64,000 bases of DNA from Sphingomonas taxi (GTDB taxonomy: Bacteria > Pseudomonadota > Alphaproteobacteria > Sphingomonadales > Sphingomonadaceae), in contig NZ_CP009571.1 in assembly GCF_000764535.1 (NCBI RefSeq), forward strand, positions 806,001-870,000. The letters are read 5' to 3'. A model generated the notes under the pieces. It did no database searches, was not told where the DNA came from, and saw only the letters and a program-made list of their open reading frames with translations. Below are positions 45,591-54,926 of the stretch, piece by piece; position 1 is the first letter of the stretch, and each line of letters begins with the position of its first letter. The position numbers were made by a program, and so were the translations under genes.

Positions 45591-47477
45591 TTAGCCGAAC
45601 AACCGTTTCGCGCTGCGCTCCAGCATCAGCAACTGCCACAGGGTGCGGCCGTGGTCCGCCCGGCCGCTGCGATGCGCATCGGCGAGCCGCGCGACCTGCG
45701 CCATGTCGAGCCAGCCGCTCTCCACCAGCGTCCGCGACCGCGCCAGCCCGTCCGCTTCCGACGCCAGCGCGCCGCGGAACCATGCGCTGATCGGCGTCAC
45801 GAACCCCATTTTCGGCCGATAGAGGATCTCCTTGGGGAGATAGCGTTCGAGGCTGCGCTTCATCAGCCATTTGCCCTCGCCGCCGTGCAGCCGCATGCCG
45901 GCCGGCAGCGTCGCGCAGAATTCGACCAGCCGGTGGTCGAGCAACGGCTCGCGCGCCTCCAGCCCTACCGCCATGCTGGTGCGATCGACCTTGGTGAGGA
46001 TGTCGCCGGGCAGCCAGATCATCATGTCGGCATATTGCGCGCGGTCGAGCGCATCGCGCGCCGGCGCCGCCCGCATCGCCGCGACGTAGCGATCCTCGGC
46101 GCGATGTCCGCCGAGCACCCGCCGCGCCTCCGCGCTGAGCAATTGCGCGCGCAGCTCGGGCGAGGTCACGCCCACGGCGCGCGCATAGGCTTCGTCGCCG
46201 TCCGTCCCGAGCGCAAGCAGCGTCGCCTTGGCGCGCAACGGTCGCGGTGCCCAGTCGGCCTTGGGGTAATAGCGCCCGAGCGTCCCGAACGCCGCGCGCC
46301 GCCACCGATCCGGCAGCATCCCGCGCACCCGTTCCTCCGCCGCCTGGAATCTGTAGCGGCGATAGCCCGCCAGCATCTCGTCCGCGCCGTCGCCCGACAG
46401 CGCCACCGTCACGCTCTTCCGCGCCAGTGCCGCGACCTGATAGGTCGCCAGCGCGCTGCCGTCGGCGAAGGGTTCGTCGAAATGGTGGACCAGCGTGTCG
46501 ATCAGCGCGAAATCGTCGGGCCGGACCACCTGCGCGTGATGATCGGTGGCGAAGCGCTGCGCCACCAATGCGGCATGCGCGCGCTCGTCGTGTCCCGCCT
46601 CGTCGAAGCCGATCGTGCAGGTCTTGACCGCCGCCTTGCTCGCCTCCGCCATCAGCGCGACCACCGCCGAACTGTCGACCCCGCCCGACAGGAAGGCGCC
46701 GAGCGGCACGTCGGCGACCATGCGGCTGCGCACCCCGTCGCGCATCCGCGCCAGCAATTCCTCGCCGAGCGCCTTGGCCGATCCGCCCGCGCGATCGGCG
46801 AAGCTCAGCGACCACCAGCGCCGCGGCCGCGGCACGCCCTGCCAGCGTTGGACGTGGAGGAAATGGCCGGCAGGCAGCTTGCGGACGCCCGCGACGAGGC
46901 AGGCATCGTCGGGCACATAGCCATAAGCGAGGAAATCCTCAACCGCGGTGACGTCCGGCACCCGCCGCAGCAAGGGATGCGCGAGCAGGCCCTTCAGTTC
47001 CGAGGCGAAGGCGAGGCTGCCGTCGGACAATTCGACGTAATGGAGCGGCTTCACCCCCATCCGGTCGCGCGCGAGGAACAGCGTCCCCTGGTCCGCATCG
47101 TGCAGCGCGAAGGCGAACATGCCGTTGAGCCGGTCGAGCAGCGCCGGCCCCCACGCCCGCCAGCCGTGCAGCAGCACCTCGGTATCGCCCTCGGTGACGA
47201 AGCGCGCGCCCTTGCGCTCCAACTCGGTGCGCAGTTCGGCGAAATTGTAGATCTCGCCGTTATAGGTGATCGTCAGCGCGCCTGCCTGCATCGGCTGCGG
47301 CGATCCGTCGAGATCGATGATCGACAGCCGGCGATGGCCGAGCCCGACGCCGGGTGCGGTCCAGATCCCCTCGCCATCCGGCCCGCGATGCGCCTGCGCG
47401 GCGATCATCGCCGCGATCCGCGACGGATCGACCGGCTTTGGCGTCTCGGGATGGAAGATACCGGCGATGCCGCACAT
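45591..47477 (-). CDS. asnB: XrtA-system asparagine synthase (glutamine-hydrolysing)
   Basis: A 628-residue amidotransferase/asparagine synthase. The N-terminal class II glutaminase begins with the nucleophile Cys2 (MCGIAGIFHPE) and has HRGPDGEG and YNGEIYNF; the synthetase half has the PP-loop LSGGVDSSAVVAL and SGDGADEMLAGYRRYR. Its position directly after exosortase A, overlapping it by one base, identifies it as the XrtA/PEP-CTERM amidotransferase that travels with these loci and probably amidates a polysaccharide or precursor rather than free aspartate. Confidence 0.94.
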   Translation of the reverse strand: MCGIAGIFHPETPKPVDPSRIAAMIAAQAHRGPDGEGIWTAPGVGLGHRRLSIIDLDGSPQPMQAGALTITYNGEIYNFAELRTELERKGARFVTEGDTEVLLHGWRAWGPALLDRLNGMFAFALHDADQGTLFLARDRMGVKPLHYVELSDGSLAFASELKGLLAHPLLRRVPDVTAVEDFLAYGYVPDDACLVAGVRKLPAGHFLHVQRWQGVPRPRRWWSLSFADRAGGSAKALGEELLARMRDGVRSRMVADVPLGAFLSGGVDSSAVVALMAEASKAAVKTCTIGFDEAGHDERAHAALVAQRFATDHHAQVVRPDDFALIDTLVHHFDEPFADGSALATYQVAALARKSVTVALSGDGADEMLAGYRRYRFQAAEERVRGMLPDRWRRAAFGTLGRYYPKADWAPRPLRAKATLLALGTDGDEAYARAVGVTSPELRAQLLSAEARRVLGGHRAEDRYVAAMRAAPARDALDRAQYADMMIWLPGDILTKVDRTSMAVGLEAREPLLDHRLVEFCATLPAGMRLHGGEGKWLMKRSLERYLPKEILYRPKMGFVTPISAWFRGALASEADGLARSRTLVESGWLDMAQVARLADAHRSGRADHGRTLWQLLMLERSAKRLFG

Positions 47478-48967
47478 CAGCGCGGCGCCACGACGGCATC
47501 GCTCAAGCCGTCGACCGGGCCGAGCGCCGCCGCCAGCGCAGCGATATCGGCGCGGGCATCGCGCCCTGGCAGCACCTCCGCGGAGAGATGGATTGCCACC
47601 GCGCGCTGCGCGCCGCCGAACAGTTTCGCCTTCATCGTCTCGATCTTCACCACGCGCTCGTCCGACGTTACCGTATCGCCGACGACGTACCATGTCGCGA
47701 CGACGCGCTCCACCGGCCCGGCGGCGGTGATCCGCATCGCCTTGCCGCCGGCGATCGGCGCTTCGTCAGCGACGCGCACCCAGCGGTCCTCTTCGCGGAT
47801 CGCGCCGGTGCCGAAGGCGCCAATTTTATGCCCCTCGCCCTGCGATCCGAAGACCGCGACCGCCAGATCGACCGCCGCGCCGCCACGCGCATAGCGACCG
47901 AACAGCATATGGTCGGCACCCGGATAATACGGCATCCACGGCGCCCGCCGGCTGAGCGCCGCGCGCGTCCACCCTGCCACCTGCGGCAATTCGATCCGCG
48001 CGGGCAGCGGTGTCGCGCGATGCGCGATTCCCGCGCTCCACATCGGCCAGACGCCCGCCACCGCCAGGGTGAGCAGCACGCCGATCGGCAGCCCCATCCG
48101 TCCCCCGGCGACCGGCCGCAGCGCGGCGGGATCGAACGCCGGCGCATCGGGCGTGCGATCGAACCAGCGCCAGCCGATCGCCAGCACCGCCGCCATCACC
48201 AGCCCGAAGAACAGCCAGCCGTAGACGATATGGTCGAAGCCCGTCGCCGCCTCGACGCTGGTCAGATGCGCGGCATAGATCGTTCCGAACGCGCGCAGCC
48301 CGTTGGCGAGCACCGGCACGACCAGCGCGGCGAGCAGGAACCACGCCCGCCGCCGCCACGACACGAAACAGACGTCGGCGACTAGCACGCCGAAGGCGAG
48401 CATCGCGATGACGAACTTGGCGCCCGAACACGCCTCCGCGACCTCGAACCAATAGCGGCCCGCATGGATCAGCACGCCGTTCGAACTCGCCGGCACGCCG
48501 GCCAGATGCAGCAGCGGCATCACCATCCGCACCGTCACGGCTTGCAGCAGCGACTCCATCTCCTCGCCGAACGGCACGAGGAACAGCGCATAGCCGAGCG
48601 GAAAGGCGAGCCCGCGCGCCACCTGCGGCCCGAGCAGCGTCACCACCGCGCCCTGCAGCATGACGACCAGCCCCAATTGCCGCGCGAAGCCGACCGAGCC
48701 GGCGTCGCCCATCAGCCACCCTGCCCCGCCGACCGCGACCAGCGCCAGCCCCGGCCACCACGCCACCGGCGTCAGCGCCGCCAGCTCGCGCCGCCGCTGC
48801 CACACCAGCCAACCGATCACCGGCCCGATGAAGAGGCAATGGCCAAAGGTCGTGCTCGTCCACCAGATCGACACCAACCGCGCGACATCGTCGCGAACCA
48901 GCAGCAGGATCGCCGCCGCCGCCAGCGCCAGCCCGATGGCATGCCGCCGCCATTGTGCGCCGGTCAC
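47477..48967 (-). CDS. xrtA: exosortase A fused to an EpsI domain
   Basis: A 496-residue integral membrane transpeptidase-like protein. Residues 1-270 are the exosortase core with eight or so helices and the Cys-Arg-His triad: Cys180 (EACSGAKF), Arg225 (NGLRAFGT) and His246 (GFDHIVYGW). From about residue 290 an EpsI domain follows (a single helix, then the periplasmic PYYPGADHMLFGRY...GHKIGAFG module). Exosortase cleaves PEP-CTERM proteins; EpsI is often separate, so the fusion is notable but known in sphingomonads. The start is a GTG at 48967 whose last bases are the stop of the glycosyltransferase. Confidence 0.93.
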   Translation of the reverse strand: MTGAQWRRHAIGLALAAAAILLLVRDDVARLVSIWWTSTTFGHCLFIGPVIGWLVWQRRRELAALTPVAWWPGLALVAVGGAGWLMGDAGSVGFARQLGLVVMLQGAVVTLLGPQVARGLAFPLGYALFLVPFGEEMESLLQAVTVRMVMPLLHLAGVPASSNGVLIHAGRYWFEVAEACSGAKFVIAMLAFGVLVADVCFVSWRRRAWFLLAALVVPVLANGLRAFGTIYAAHLTSVEAATGFDHIVYGWLFFGLVMAAVLAIGWRWFDRTPDAPAFDPAALRPVAGGRMGLPIGVLLTLAVAGVWPMWSAGIAHRATPLPARIELPQVAGWTRAALSRRAPWMPYYPGADHMLFGRYARGGAAVDLAVAVFGSQGEGHKIGAFGTGAIREEDRWVRVADEAPIAGGKAMRITAAGPVERVVATWYVVGDTVTSDERVVKIETMKAKLFGGAQRAVAIHLSAEVLPGRDARADIAALAAALGPVDGLSDAVVAPR

Positions 48968-50262
48968 GCCAGCCCCAGCAGAGCATCGAGCGGCGCGAGC
49001 CGCGCCTCCCAGTCGTACCGTGCGATCACCCGCGCCCGTGCCGCGGCACCAAGCGCCGCAGCTGCGTCTGGATCGTCGAGCAGCGCGCCGATCGCCGCGA
49101 CATGCGTCGCGGCGTCGTCGGCGACACGCAGCGTGCCGCCATGATCGATCCCCTCGGCCGCGGCGACGGAGGCGACGACCGGCCGCGCCATCGCCATCGC
49201 CTCGAGCACCTTGTTCTGGATACCGCGCGCGAGCCGCAACGGCGCGACGCACACGTCCGCCGCCGCGAGCCACGGCCGCACGTCGTCCACCGCACCGGTG
49301 ACGATCACGGCGTCGGACGCGAGCGCCTGCACTGCGGCGGTCGGCGCCCGCCCAACGATAGCGAAGCGGACGCCGGAATAGCGCCCCCGCAAGCCCGGCA
49401 GCACGTCGCGGACGAACCAGATGACGGCGTCGACATTGGGCCGGTAATCCATCTGCCCGGTAAAGACGATCAGCGGCCTGTGCGGCACGGACCCGCCCCC
49501 CAATCCCCCCGTCACCCCGGACTCGTTCCGGGGTCCACTCTGCGGCGAGGAGAGCGGCGCATGAGCCGCGACCGTTCTCCCGGGGACGGGTGGACCCCGG
49601 AACAAGTCCGGGGTGACGGCGTGGGTAGGGCCGGCATTCCGTGCCACCACGCCCGGATCGAACGCCGCGGCGTCGATCCCGTTCTCCACCGCCACGATCC
49701 GCCCGGTCGCGCCGCCGGAGCGAAACAACGCCGCCTCCGCCTCGCTGACGAACAGGCTCGCCGAAACCTCCGCGGCAACCCGCCGTTCGAACGCGCCCAG
49801 CACCCGCGCCTCGCGCCGCATCAACCACCGCATCGGTGCCGATCCCGCCTTGGCGAAGCCGGCGAACTTGGCTGAATCGACATCGACGAAGTCCATCACC
49901 GCTGGCACGTCGGCGGGCAGATATTGCGCCATCTGTCCCGAGAAGCAGTAGACCGCATCGGCCCTTACCGCCGCGACCGCACGCCGCATGTCTCCCGACC
50001 CGAAGGCGGTCAACGACACCGGCAAGCCGCGCGCCAGCGCCGCCACCGCCGCCACCGCCTGCGGCTTGCGCCGCCGCACGATCGTCACGCTCGCCAGCCC
50101 GTCGAGCGCGGCCGGCACGTCGAAATCCGCCTCGCCCTCTCCGAACGCGACCAGATGCACCCGCGCCCGCGCCATCAGATAGCGCAACACGTGATAGCTG
50201 CGGATCTTGTCGCCCCGATCGGGCGGGAAGGGCGCGCGATGGGCGAGGAAGAGGAGCTCCAT
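48964..50262 (-). CDS. XrtA-system glycosyltransferase (GT4 type) with repeat-encoded insert
   Basis: A 432-residue GT-B glycosyltransferase, MELLFLAHRAPFPPDRGDKIRS at the start, of the type found in PEP-CTERM/XrtA loci (recalled as TIGR03087). The C-terminal nucleotide-sugar half has QMDYRPNVDAV, FAIVGRAPT, and the PLRLARGIQNKVLEAMAM donor-site motif. Between the domains, residues about 211-258 are encoded by a palindromic element and read HAVTPDLFRGP...GPRNESGVTGG; other members should lack this stretch. The frame stays open through it, so the protein is probably active, with an extra interdomain loop. Confidence 0.92.
   Translation of the reverse strand: MELLFLAHRAPFPPDRGDKIRSYHVLRYLMARARVHLVAFGEGEADFDVPAALDGLASVTIVRRRKPQAVAAVAALARGLPVSLTAFGSGDMRRAVAAVRADAVYCFSGQMAQYLPADVPAVMDFVDVDSAKFAGFAKAGSAPMRWLMRREARVLGAFERRVAAEVSASLFVSEAEAALFRSGGATGRIVAVENGIDAAAFDPGVVARNAGPTHAVTPDLFRGPPVPGRTVAAHAPLSSPQSGPRNESGVTGGLGGGSVPHRPLIVFTGQMDYRPNVDAVIWFVRDVLPGLRGRYSGVRFAIVGRAPTAAVQALASDAVIVTGAVDDVRPWLAAADVCVAPLRLARGIQNKVLEAMAMARPVVASVAAAEGIDHGGTLRVADDAATHVAAIGALLDDPDAAAALGAAARARVIARYDWEARLAPLDALLGLA
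49511..49617. repeat. palindromic element inside the glycosyltransferase coding sequence
   Basis: 28-bp arms GTCACCCCGGACTCGTTCCGG... (49511-49538) and GTGGACCCCGGAACAAGTCC... (49590-49617) are inverted repeats with one mismatch, separated by 51 bases. It is the same kind of repeat as those between genes elsewhere in the window but lies within an open frame, coding about 36-48 residues including flanks. Confidence 0.9.
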
Positions 50263-51287
50263 CACCCCAGCCCGCGCGAAATCCACGGCCCCAGCGCATT
50301 GGCGACCGGCAACGGCAACCGCTGCCACGTCCGTACCATCAGCGCATATTTCGGGTTGAGCGGATTGACCTCGCGGCTCTCCCCCTCGCTGCGCTTGGCA
50401 TAGAGCCGCGGCACGCCGGCGAAGCCCCAATTCTTCTTGAACGCCGCCGCCCCCGTCCCGGTCTTCGATCGCCCGAAGTCGAACCGCGTACAGCCACGCG
50501 CCCGCGCATGGCCCATCAGCGCGAAATACATCCGGTCGTTGGCGCGCAGACCCCGCGCCGCCGCGGTGCCGCCACCCCAATAGGGAAACACCGTCCCTTG
50601 GAAATACAGGCTGAGCACGCTCGCCACCGCCCGCCCCTCGTGCCGCACGGTCAGCACATCGGCGTCCATCGCCTCGGCGACGCAGCGGAACAGTTTCGCC
50701 GGAAACACCGGGGTGCCGAGATTGCGCACCGATTCGGCATAGACGCGATAGTGATCGCCGAGCAGCGCCGCCCCTCCCGTCTCCACCGTCAGATCGAAGC
50801 TGAGCGCCCGCCGCACCTCGGCACGCTGCTTACGCGGCACGGCGAGCAATTCGGCATCGTCGTCCGCCGCCAGATCGCGCACGAAGCCGAGATAGGAGGT
50901 GTCGTCCGTCTCCCATCCCGCCGGCGCCGGTCCGCCACGCAACTCGACGCCCGGACAGCCGATCCGCCGCGCCAGCGCCCAGGCCGCCTCGCCCAGCGCA
51001 TCGACGCCCTCGCCGAGCACCCCGCCATCCACTCCGAAGCCGGTCGACACCAGCGCCTTGCCGAACAGCGGCGACCGCATCGCGGTCAGCGGCAGCGCGC
51101 CGACGATCGCCCCGCCCCGCTCGGCGACGAGATAGCGCGCGCGCTGGCCGCAGCCGCGTTCGACAGCGCGGCTCCAAGCGGTGAGATGGAACGGCGTCGC
51201 GCCTGCGCTACGACGGACGAAGTCGTCCACCGCCGCGCTCTCCCTGCTATCGCGCAGATCGGCCTCGCGCACGCCGGTCGCGGTCAC
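50262..51287 (-). CDS. FemAB-like protein of the XrtA system
   Basis: A 341-residue GNAT-fold protein of the FemAB/BioF2-like group found in PEP-CTERM loci. The start GTG at 51287 overlaps the deacetylase stop (GTGA). Features include PFHLTAWSRAVERGCG, ARYLVAERGGAIVGALPLT, and the second acyltransferase half VASVLSLYFQGTVFPYWGGG...FDFGRSKTGTGAAAFKKNWGF. The role is probably aminoacyl or acyl transfer to a polysaccharide or lipid-linked sugar. It overlaps the glycosyltransferase start by one base. Confidence 0.9.
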   Translation of the reverse strand: MTATGVREADLRDSRESAAVDDFVRRSAGATPFHLTAWSRAVERGCGQRARYLVAERGGAIVGALPLTAMRSPLFGKALVSTGFGVDGGVLGEGVDALGEAAWALARRIGCPGVELRGGPAPAGWETDDTSYLGFVRDLAADDDAELLAVPRKQRAEVRRALSFDLTVETGGAALLGDHYRVYAESVRNLGTPVFPAKLFRCVAEAMDADVLTVRHEGRAVASVLSLYFQGTVFPYWGGGTAAARGLRANDRMYFALMGHARARGCTRFDFGRSKTGTGAAAFKKNWGFAGVPRLYAKRSEGESREVNPLNPKYALMVRTWQRLPLPVANALGPWISRGLG

Positions 51288-52138
51288 GACAGCAGCGCCG
51301 CCTCGCGCGCCACGACCGTATCGACCCGGCCCCAATCGTGCCGTTCGATCAGCCCGCGCAGCTTGCCCGCCATCGCCCCCAGTCGCGAATAATGCCGCAC
51401 CTTCGATCGCAGCGGCGCCTGCCGCACCCGCGGCTGGTCGGCATCGACCTCCCAGGGGTGGAAATAGAAGATGCCGGCATGGCCTTCGCGATTGACCTGC
51501 CGCACCGCGAAATCGGTCAGCGCCGAAGGCAGCAGCCGGAAGAACCCGCCCCCCGTCGCCAGATGCCGCCCGCCGATCCGCGCCACCGTCACCGGCAATT
51601 CGATCAAAGGCGAGTCCTTGAGCGGCCGGAACGCATAGCGTGGCGCATCGCGCCAGCCATAATGGTCGTGCGCCACCGGTGCGACGCTCGACGAATAGGC
51701 ATAGCCCGCCTCCGCCAGCTCATTGAACGCCCACAGATTGCGCGTGTCGATCGAGAAGCTCGGCGCGCGATAGCCCGTCACCGCCTGCCCGCCGGCATCC
51801 TCCAGCGCCGCCCGCGCCCGCGCGAGATCGGCGCGGAACGCCGCCGCATCCATCGTGAACACGCGCTGGTGGTCCCAGCCGTGGCTGGCGATCTCATGCC
51901 CCGCCTCGGCGATCCGCCGGATCAGCCGCGGCTGCCGCGCCGCCACCCAGCCAAGCGTGAAGAAGGTCGCCTTGACCCCGCTCTCCGCGAACAGGTCGAG
52001 CACCGCGCCGGTGTTCGCCTCGACGCGGCTGGCGATCGTCGCCCAGTCGCTCTTGTCGATGACCCGCTCGAACGCGCCGACCTGAAACCATTCCTCGACG
52101 TCGACCGACAGGCCGTTGCGCACCGCGCTACGCGGCAT
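51284..52138 (-). CDS. XrtA-system polysaccharide deacetylase
   Basis: A 284-residue NodB-type deacetylase beginning MPRSAVRNGLSVDVEEWFQ, with catalytic Asp in SVDVEEW, metal histidines in IASHGWDHQRV and the substrate-site RAPSFSI. A C-terminal DUF3473-type part (FYFHPWEVDADQPRV) marks the PEP-CTERM-associated branch. It removes N- or O-acetyl groups from the exopolysaccharide. It overlaps the ATPase gene by 11 bp. Confidence 0.94.
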   Translation of the reverse strand: MPRSAVRNGLSVDVEEWFQVGAFERVIDKSDWATIASRVEANTGAVLDLFAESGVKATFFTLGWVAARQPRLIRRIAEAGHEIASHGWDHQRVFTMDAAAFRADLARARAALEDAGGQAVTGYRAPSFSIDTRNLWAFNELAEAGYAYSSSVAPVAHDHYGWRDAPRYAFRPLKDSPLIELPVTVARIGGRHLATGGGFFRLLPSALTDFAVRQVNREGHAGIFYFHPWEVDADQPRVRQAPLRSKVRHYSRLGAMAGKLRGLIERHDWGRVDTVVAREAALLS

Positions 52139-53309
52139 GGTCCCACGCCGCCGGAGGACGGATCGGGACGTGATCGTCGCGGATGTCGGATGCGCCAGCG
52201 GCCATCGCCGCGGAGGCTGCCGCCGCCTCGTGACGATCGGCCTCGACCCAGTCGACCAGCAGCGTCAGCACGCGCCGGAGCGCGCCCTCCTGCTGGTTGA
52301 TCCGCGCCTCCAATGCCGCGATCCGCGCCTCCGCGGCGGCAGACAGTCCCTCGTCCGCGGCGGCACGATCCGGCACCGGCTCCGCGACCGGCTCCGAAGG
52401 CGCGGCGCGCGGCACGAAGCGCCGCACCGAACTTTCCTGCTCGACCGGCGCCGGTGGCGGCGCAGCGGCCGCCGACGGTTCGCTCGCCGGCATCGGCAGA
52501 TCGCCGTGGAGGTCGCCGAGCACCTGCCGGACGACCGCGCCGTCGATGATCTCCGCCCCCTCGACCGCAGCGTGCAGCATCACCCGTCCCGCGAGCTGGT
52601 TGAGCCGCCGCGGCACGCCGCCCGACCCCTCGTACAGCGCCGCAAAGGCATCCGCGGCGAAATCCGGCCGCCCCTGCCAGCCGACCACCGACAGCCGGTG
52701 CGCGACGTAATCGGCGACCTCATGCGCCTCCATCGGGTCGAGATGGTGGATGGCGATCACCCGCTGGCGCAATTGCTCCAGCCGCTCCGAACCGTGCAGC
52801 CGCTCGCGGAATTCCGGCTGGCCGAGCAGCAGGATCTGCAGCAGCGCATGCCCGCCCGCCTGGAAGTTGGACAGCATGCGCAGCTCTTCGAGCGAATCGA
52901 TCGGCAGCGCCTGCGCCTCGTCGACGATCAGCAGCGTCCGCCGTCCCGAGCGCGCCACCGCATGCAGTCCGCGCTCGATCGCGGTGAGCAATTGCGCCTT
53001 GGCGAGGCCCTGCGGGTCGACGCCCAGCCCGGTCGCGACGATGCGCAGCAGGTCGTCGGCGGGGACGGCGGTCGACACGATGGTGATGACGTTGAGCGCC
53101 TCGGGATCGATCTGCGCGGTGAGATGGCCGACGAGCGTCGTCTTGCCCGCGCCGATGTCGCCGGTGACGACGACGAAGCCTTCGCCCTGCGCCAGACCGT
53201 AACCGAGATAGGCCATCGCCTTGCGATGCGTCGCCGTCTCGTACCAGAAGCGCGCGTCGGGCGTCAGCTGGAACGGCCGCCCCGATAATCCGAAATGCGC
53301 GTCGTACAT
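52128..53309 (-). CDS. XrtA-associated AAA ATPase (GspA/ExeA-like)
   Basis: A 393-residue ATPase. MYDAHFGLSGRPFQLTPDARFWY is the characteristic start; Walker A is TGDIGAGKTT (residues 49-58); Walker B LLIVDEAQALP; sensor LLLGQPEFRERL; and RVIAIHHLDPMEA follows. The C-terminal 120 residues are Ala/Pro/Glu-rich, with a helix predicted to be coiled-coil-like (AEARIAALEARINQQEGALRRVL). General-secretion ATPases of this kind handle peptidoglycan or export assembly; here it sits in the XrtA unit. It is separated from the outer-membrane protein gene by 12 bp. Confidence 0.92.
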   Translation of the reverse strand: MYDAHFGLSGRPFQLTPDARFWYETATHRKAMAYLGYGLAQGEGFVVVTGDIGAGKTTLVGHLTAQIDPEALNVITIVSTAVPADDLLRIVATGLGVDPQGLAKAQLLTAIERGLHAVARSGRRTLLIVDEAQALPIDSLEELRMLSNFQAGGHALLQILLLGQPEFRERLHGSERLEQLRQRVIAIHHLDPMEAHEVADYVAHRLSVVGWQGRPDFAADAFAALYEGSGGVPRRLNQLAGRVMLHAAVEGAEIIDGAVVRQVLGDLHGDLPMPASEPSAAAAPPPAPVEQESSVRRFVPRAAPSEPVAEPVPDRAAADEGLSAAAEARIAALEARINQQEGALRRVLTLLVDWVEADRHEAAAASAAMAAGASDIRDDHVPIRPPAAWDHAA

Positions 53310-53321
53310 AAGCCGATGCCC

Positions 53322-54926
53322 TTAGAACGAGTAGCGCGCGGCAAGCAGTGCCTGCGCCGACCAAGCGGTATCCACGTCACCGGTATCGAACGCGTAAACG
53401 CCCGCGCTCGCCGTGGTGGTGATCCGCCCGAAACTGTGACCATAACTCGCCGTACCGCCATAGGACCAGAGCCCGGCGCTGCGTGCGATCCCCGATTCGT
53501 AGTAATTGACGAACAGATTGGCGTCGAACGTCGACAGCGCGGTCAGCGTGCGGTTGAAGAACAGCTGCGCATAGGCGCTCTGGTCCTCGATCCCGTACAG
53601 CGTCACGCCGGGCACGTCGTCGCGGTTGAACAGCTTGCGGTTGGCATAGCCGACGCCGCCGCCATAGGTCGACCGTCCGCGCGTGATCGACAGCACCGCG
53701 TCGACGCCGCGCGCGCGATAGCTTGCGGTCGAGATCGACTGGAACACGTCGTTAAGGCAGCCACCCGGCGTCGATCCGCTGGTCGAGAATATGCAGCCGT
53801 TATATTGCTGGGTGAAGGCGTCGCGCGCCGACAGGAAGCTGGTCGGCAGATTGGCGAGCCCGGTGCGCAACTGCCGGCCGAAGGTGGTGACGCTGTCATA
53901 GACGTCGGCGGCGAAGCCGACATGCTCCGACGCCTGATAGGTCAGCAGCCCGGTATAGCTCAGCGAGCCGTAACGCTTGCCGACATGCGCCTCCGCCGAC
54001 AGCCGCCGGTTGGGCCGCCACACCACGCCGGCATCGTAATAGACGCCGTCGGTACGATAGGCGATCTGGCGCGGTGCCGCCGGATCGGTGACGAACCGTC
54101 CGTCGCGATCGACCACCGGCGCGCCCGCCGCATCGGTCAGCGCCGCGCGGTTGCTCGTCTCGACCCGCTCGTACCCGACCCCGCCGGTCAGCGCGACATA
54201 GGGCGAGACCGGCAGCAGCGCGTCGCCGCGTACCCGCCAGCTCTGGTAGCGGCCGTCGAGCTGACCGGCATCCTCGCGCTCCCAGCCGCCGCTTGCGGTC
54301 AGACCGACCGGCAGCACCTGCCCCGGCCGCACGCTGGCGCTGACCCCCGCCGCCTGGCCGAACGAATCGTCGTAATAATCGAGCCGCGGCTGTCCCGCCG
54401 CCACCGCGGTGAAGCTCGGGCTCTCGACCTTGGTATAGCCCGCCTGATAGCTTGTCGCGATCGCCACCGGCCCGGCCTGCGTCGCATAGCTTGGACCGCC
54501 ATAGACCGCATAGACCTGGCTGATGTTGTCGACATTGCCGACCAGCACGCCCGGCGCCGCGCCGCGGATGTCGGAGCGGCTGCGCGTCGCGATGCCGCCC
54601 GCCTCCAGCGTCAGCCCGCGCGCGACCTGCGCCGACACCCGGGCGAGCCCGGTATGGATGTCGTCGTCGCCGATGCGGTCGTCCCAGGCGATCCGCCGTT
54701 CGTAGCGATAGGACAATTGTCCCGTGAGCCGCGCGCTGCTCGCGGCGACGTCGATCCCCGCGGCGATCGTCGAATAGGTCAGCACGTCGCCGGAATTGAG
54801 ATCGGCGTCGAGCACCTGACCCAGCTCGATATAGGGCACGGCATTCAGCCGCCGGCTCTGCGCCTCGGCCTGACCGGCGACCGCCAGCGCGGCCAGCCCC
54901 ACTCCCACCGACAGCATCCGGATCAC
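53322..54926 (-). CDS. XrtA-associated outer-membrane beta-barrel protein
   Basis: A 534-residue outer-membrane protein with signal peptide MIRMLSVGVGLAALAVAGQAEAQ and many amphipathic strands ending in the aromatic C-terminus ARYSF. It belongs to the PEP-CTERM-associated beta-barrel family (recalled as TIGR03016). It likely forms the outer-membrane passage or a scaffold for the exopolysaccharide. The start is the GTG at 54926 overlapping the kinase stop (GTGA); an ATG at 54917 is possible. Two cysteines lie in a loop (NGCIFSTSGSTPGGCLND). Confidence 0.85.
   Translation of the reverse strand: MIRMLSVGVGLAALAVAGQAEAQSRRLNAVPYIELGQVLDADLNSGDVLTYSTIAAGIDVAASSARLTGQLSYRYERRIAWDDRIGDDDIHTGLARVSAQVARGLTLEAGGIATRSRSDIRGAAPGVLVGNVDNISQVYAVYGGPSYATQAGPVAIATSYQAGYTKVESPSFTAVAAGQPRLDYYDDSFGQAAGVSASVRPGQVLPVGLTASGGWEREDAGQLDGRYQSWRVRGDALLPVSPYVALTGGVGYERVETSNRAALTDAAGAPVVDRDGRFVTDPAAPRQIAYRTDGVYYDAGVVWRPNRRLSAEAHVGKRYGSLSYTGLLTYQASEHVGFAADVYDSVTTFGRQLRTGLANLPTSFLSARDAFTQQYNGCIFSTSGSTPGGCLNDVFQSISTASYRARGVDAVLSITRGRSTYGGGVGYANRKLFNRDDVPGVTLYGIEDQSAYAQLFFNRTLTALSTFDANLFVNYYESGIARSAGLWSYGGTASYGHSFGRITTTASAGVYAFDTGDVDTAWSAQALLAARYSF

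Noticed and set aside
45420-47894. 824-codon open frame on the plus strand
   Set aside because: Antisense of asnB and the 3' end of xrtA; Arg/His/Gln-rich without motifs.
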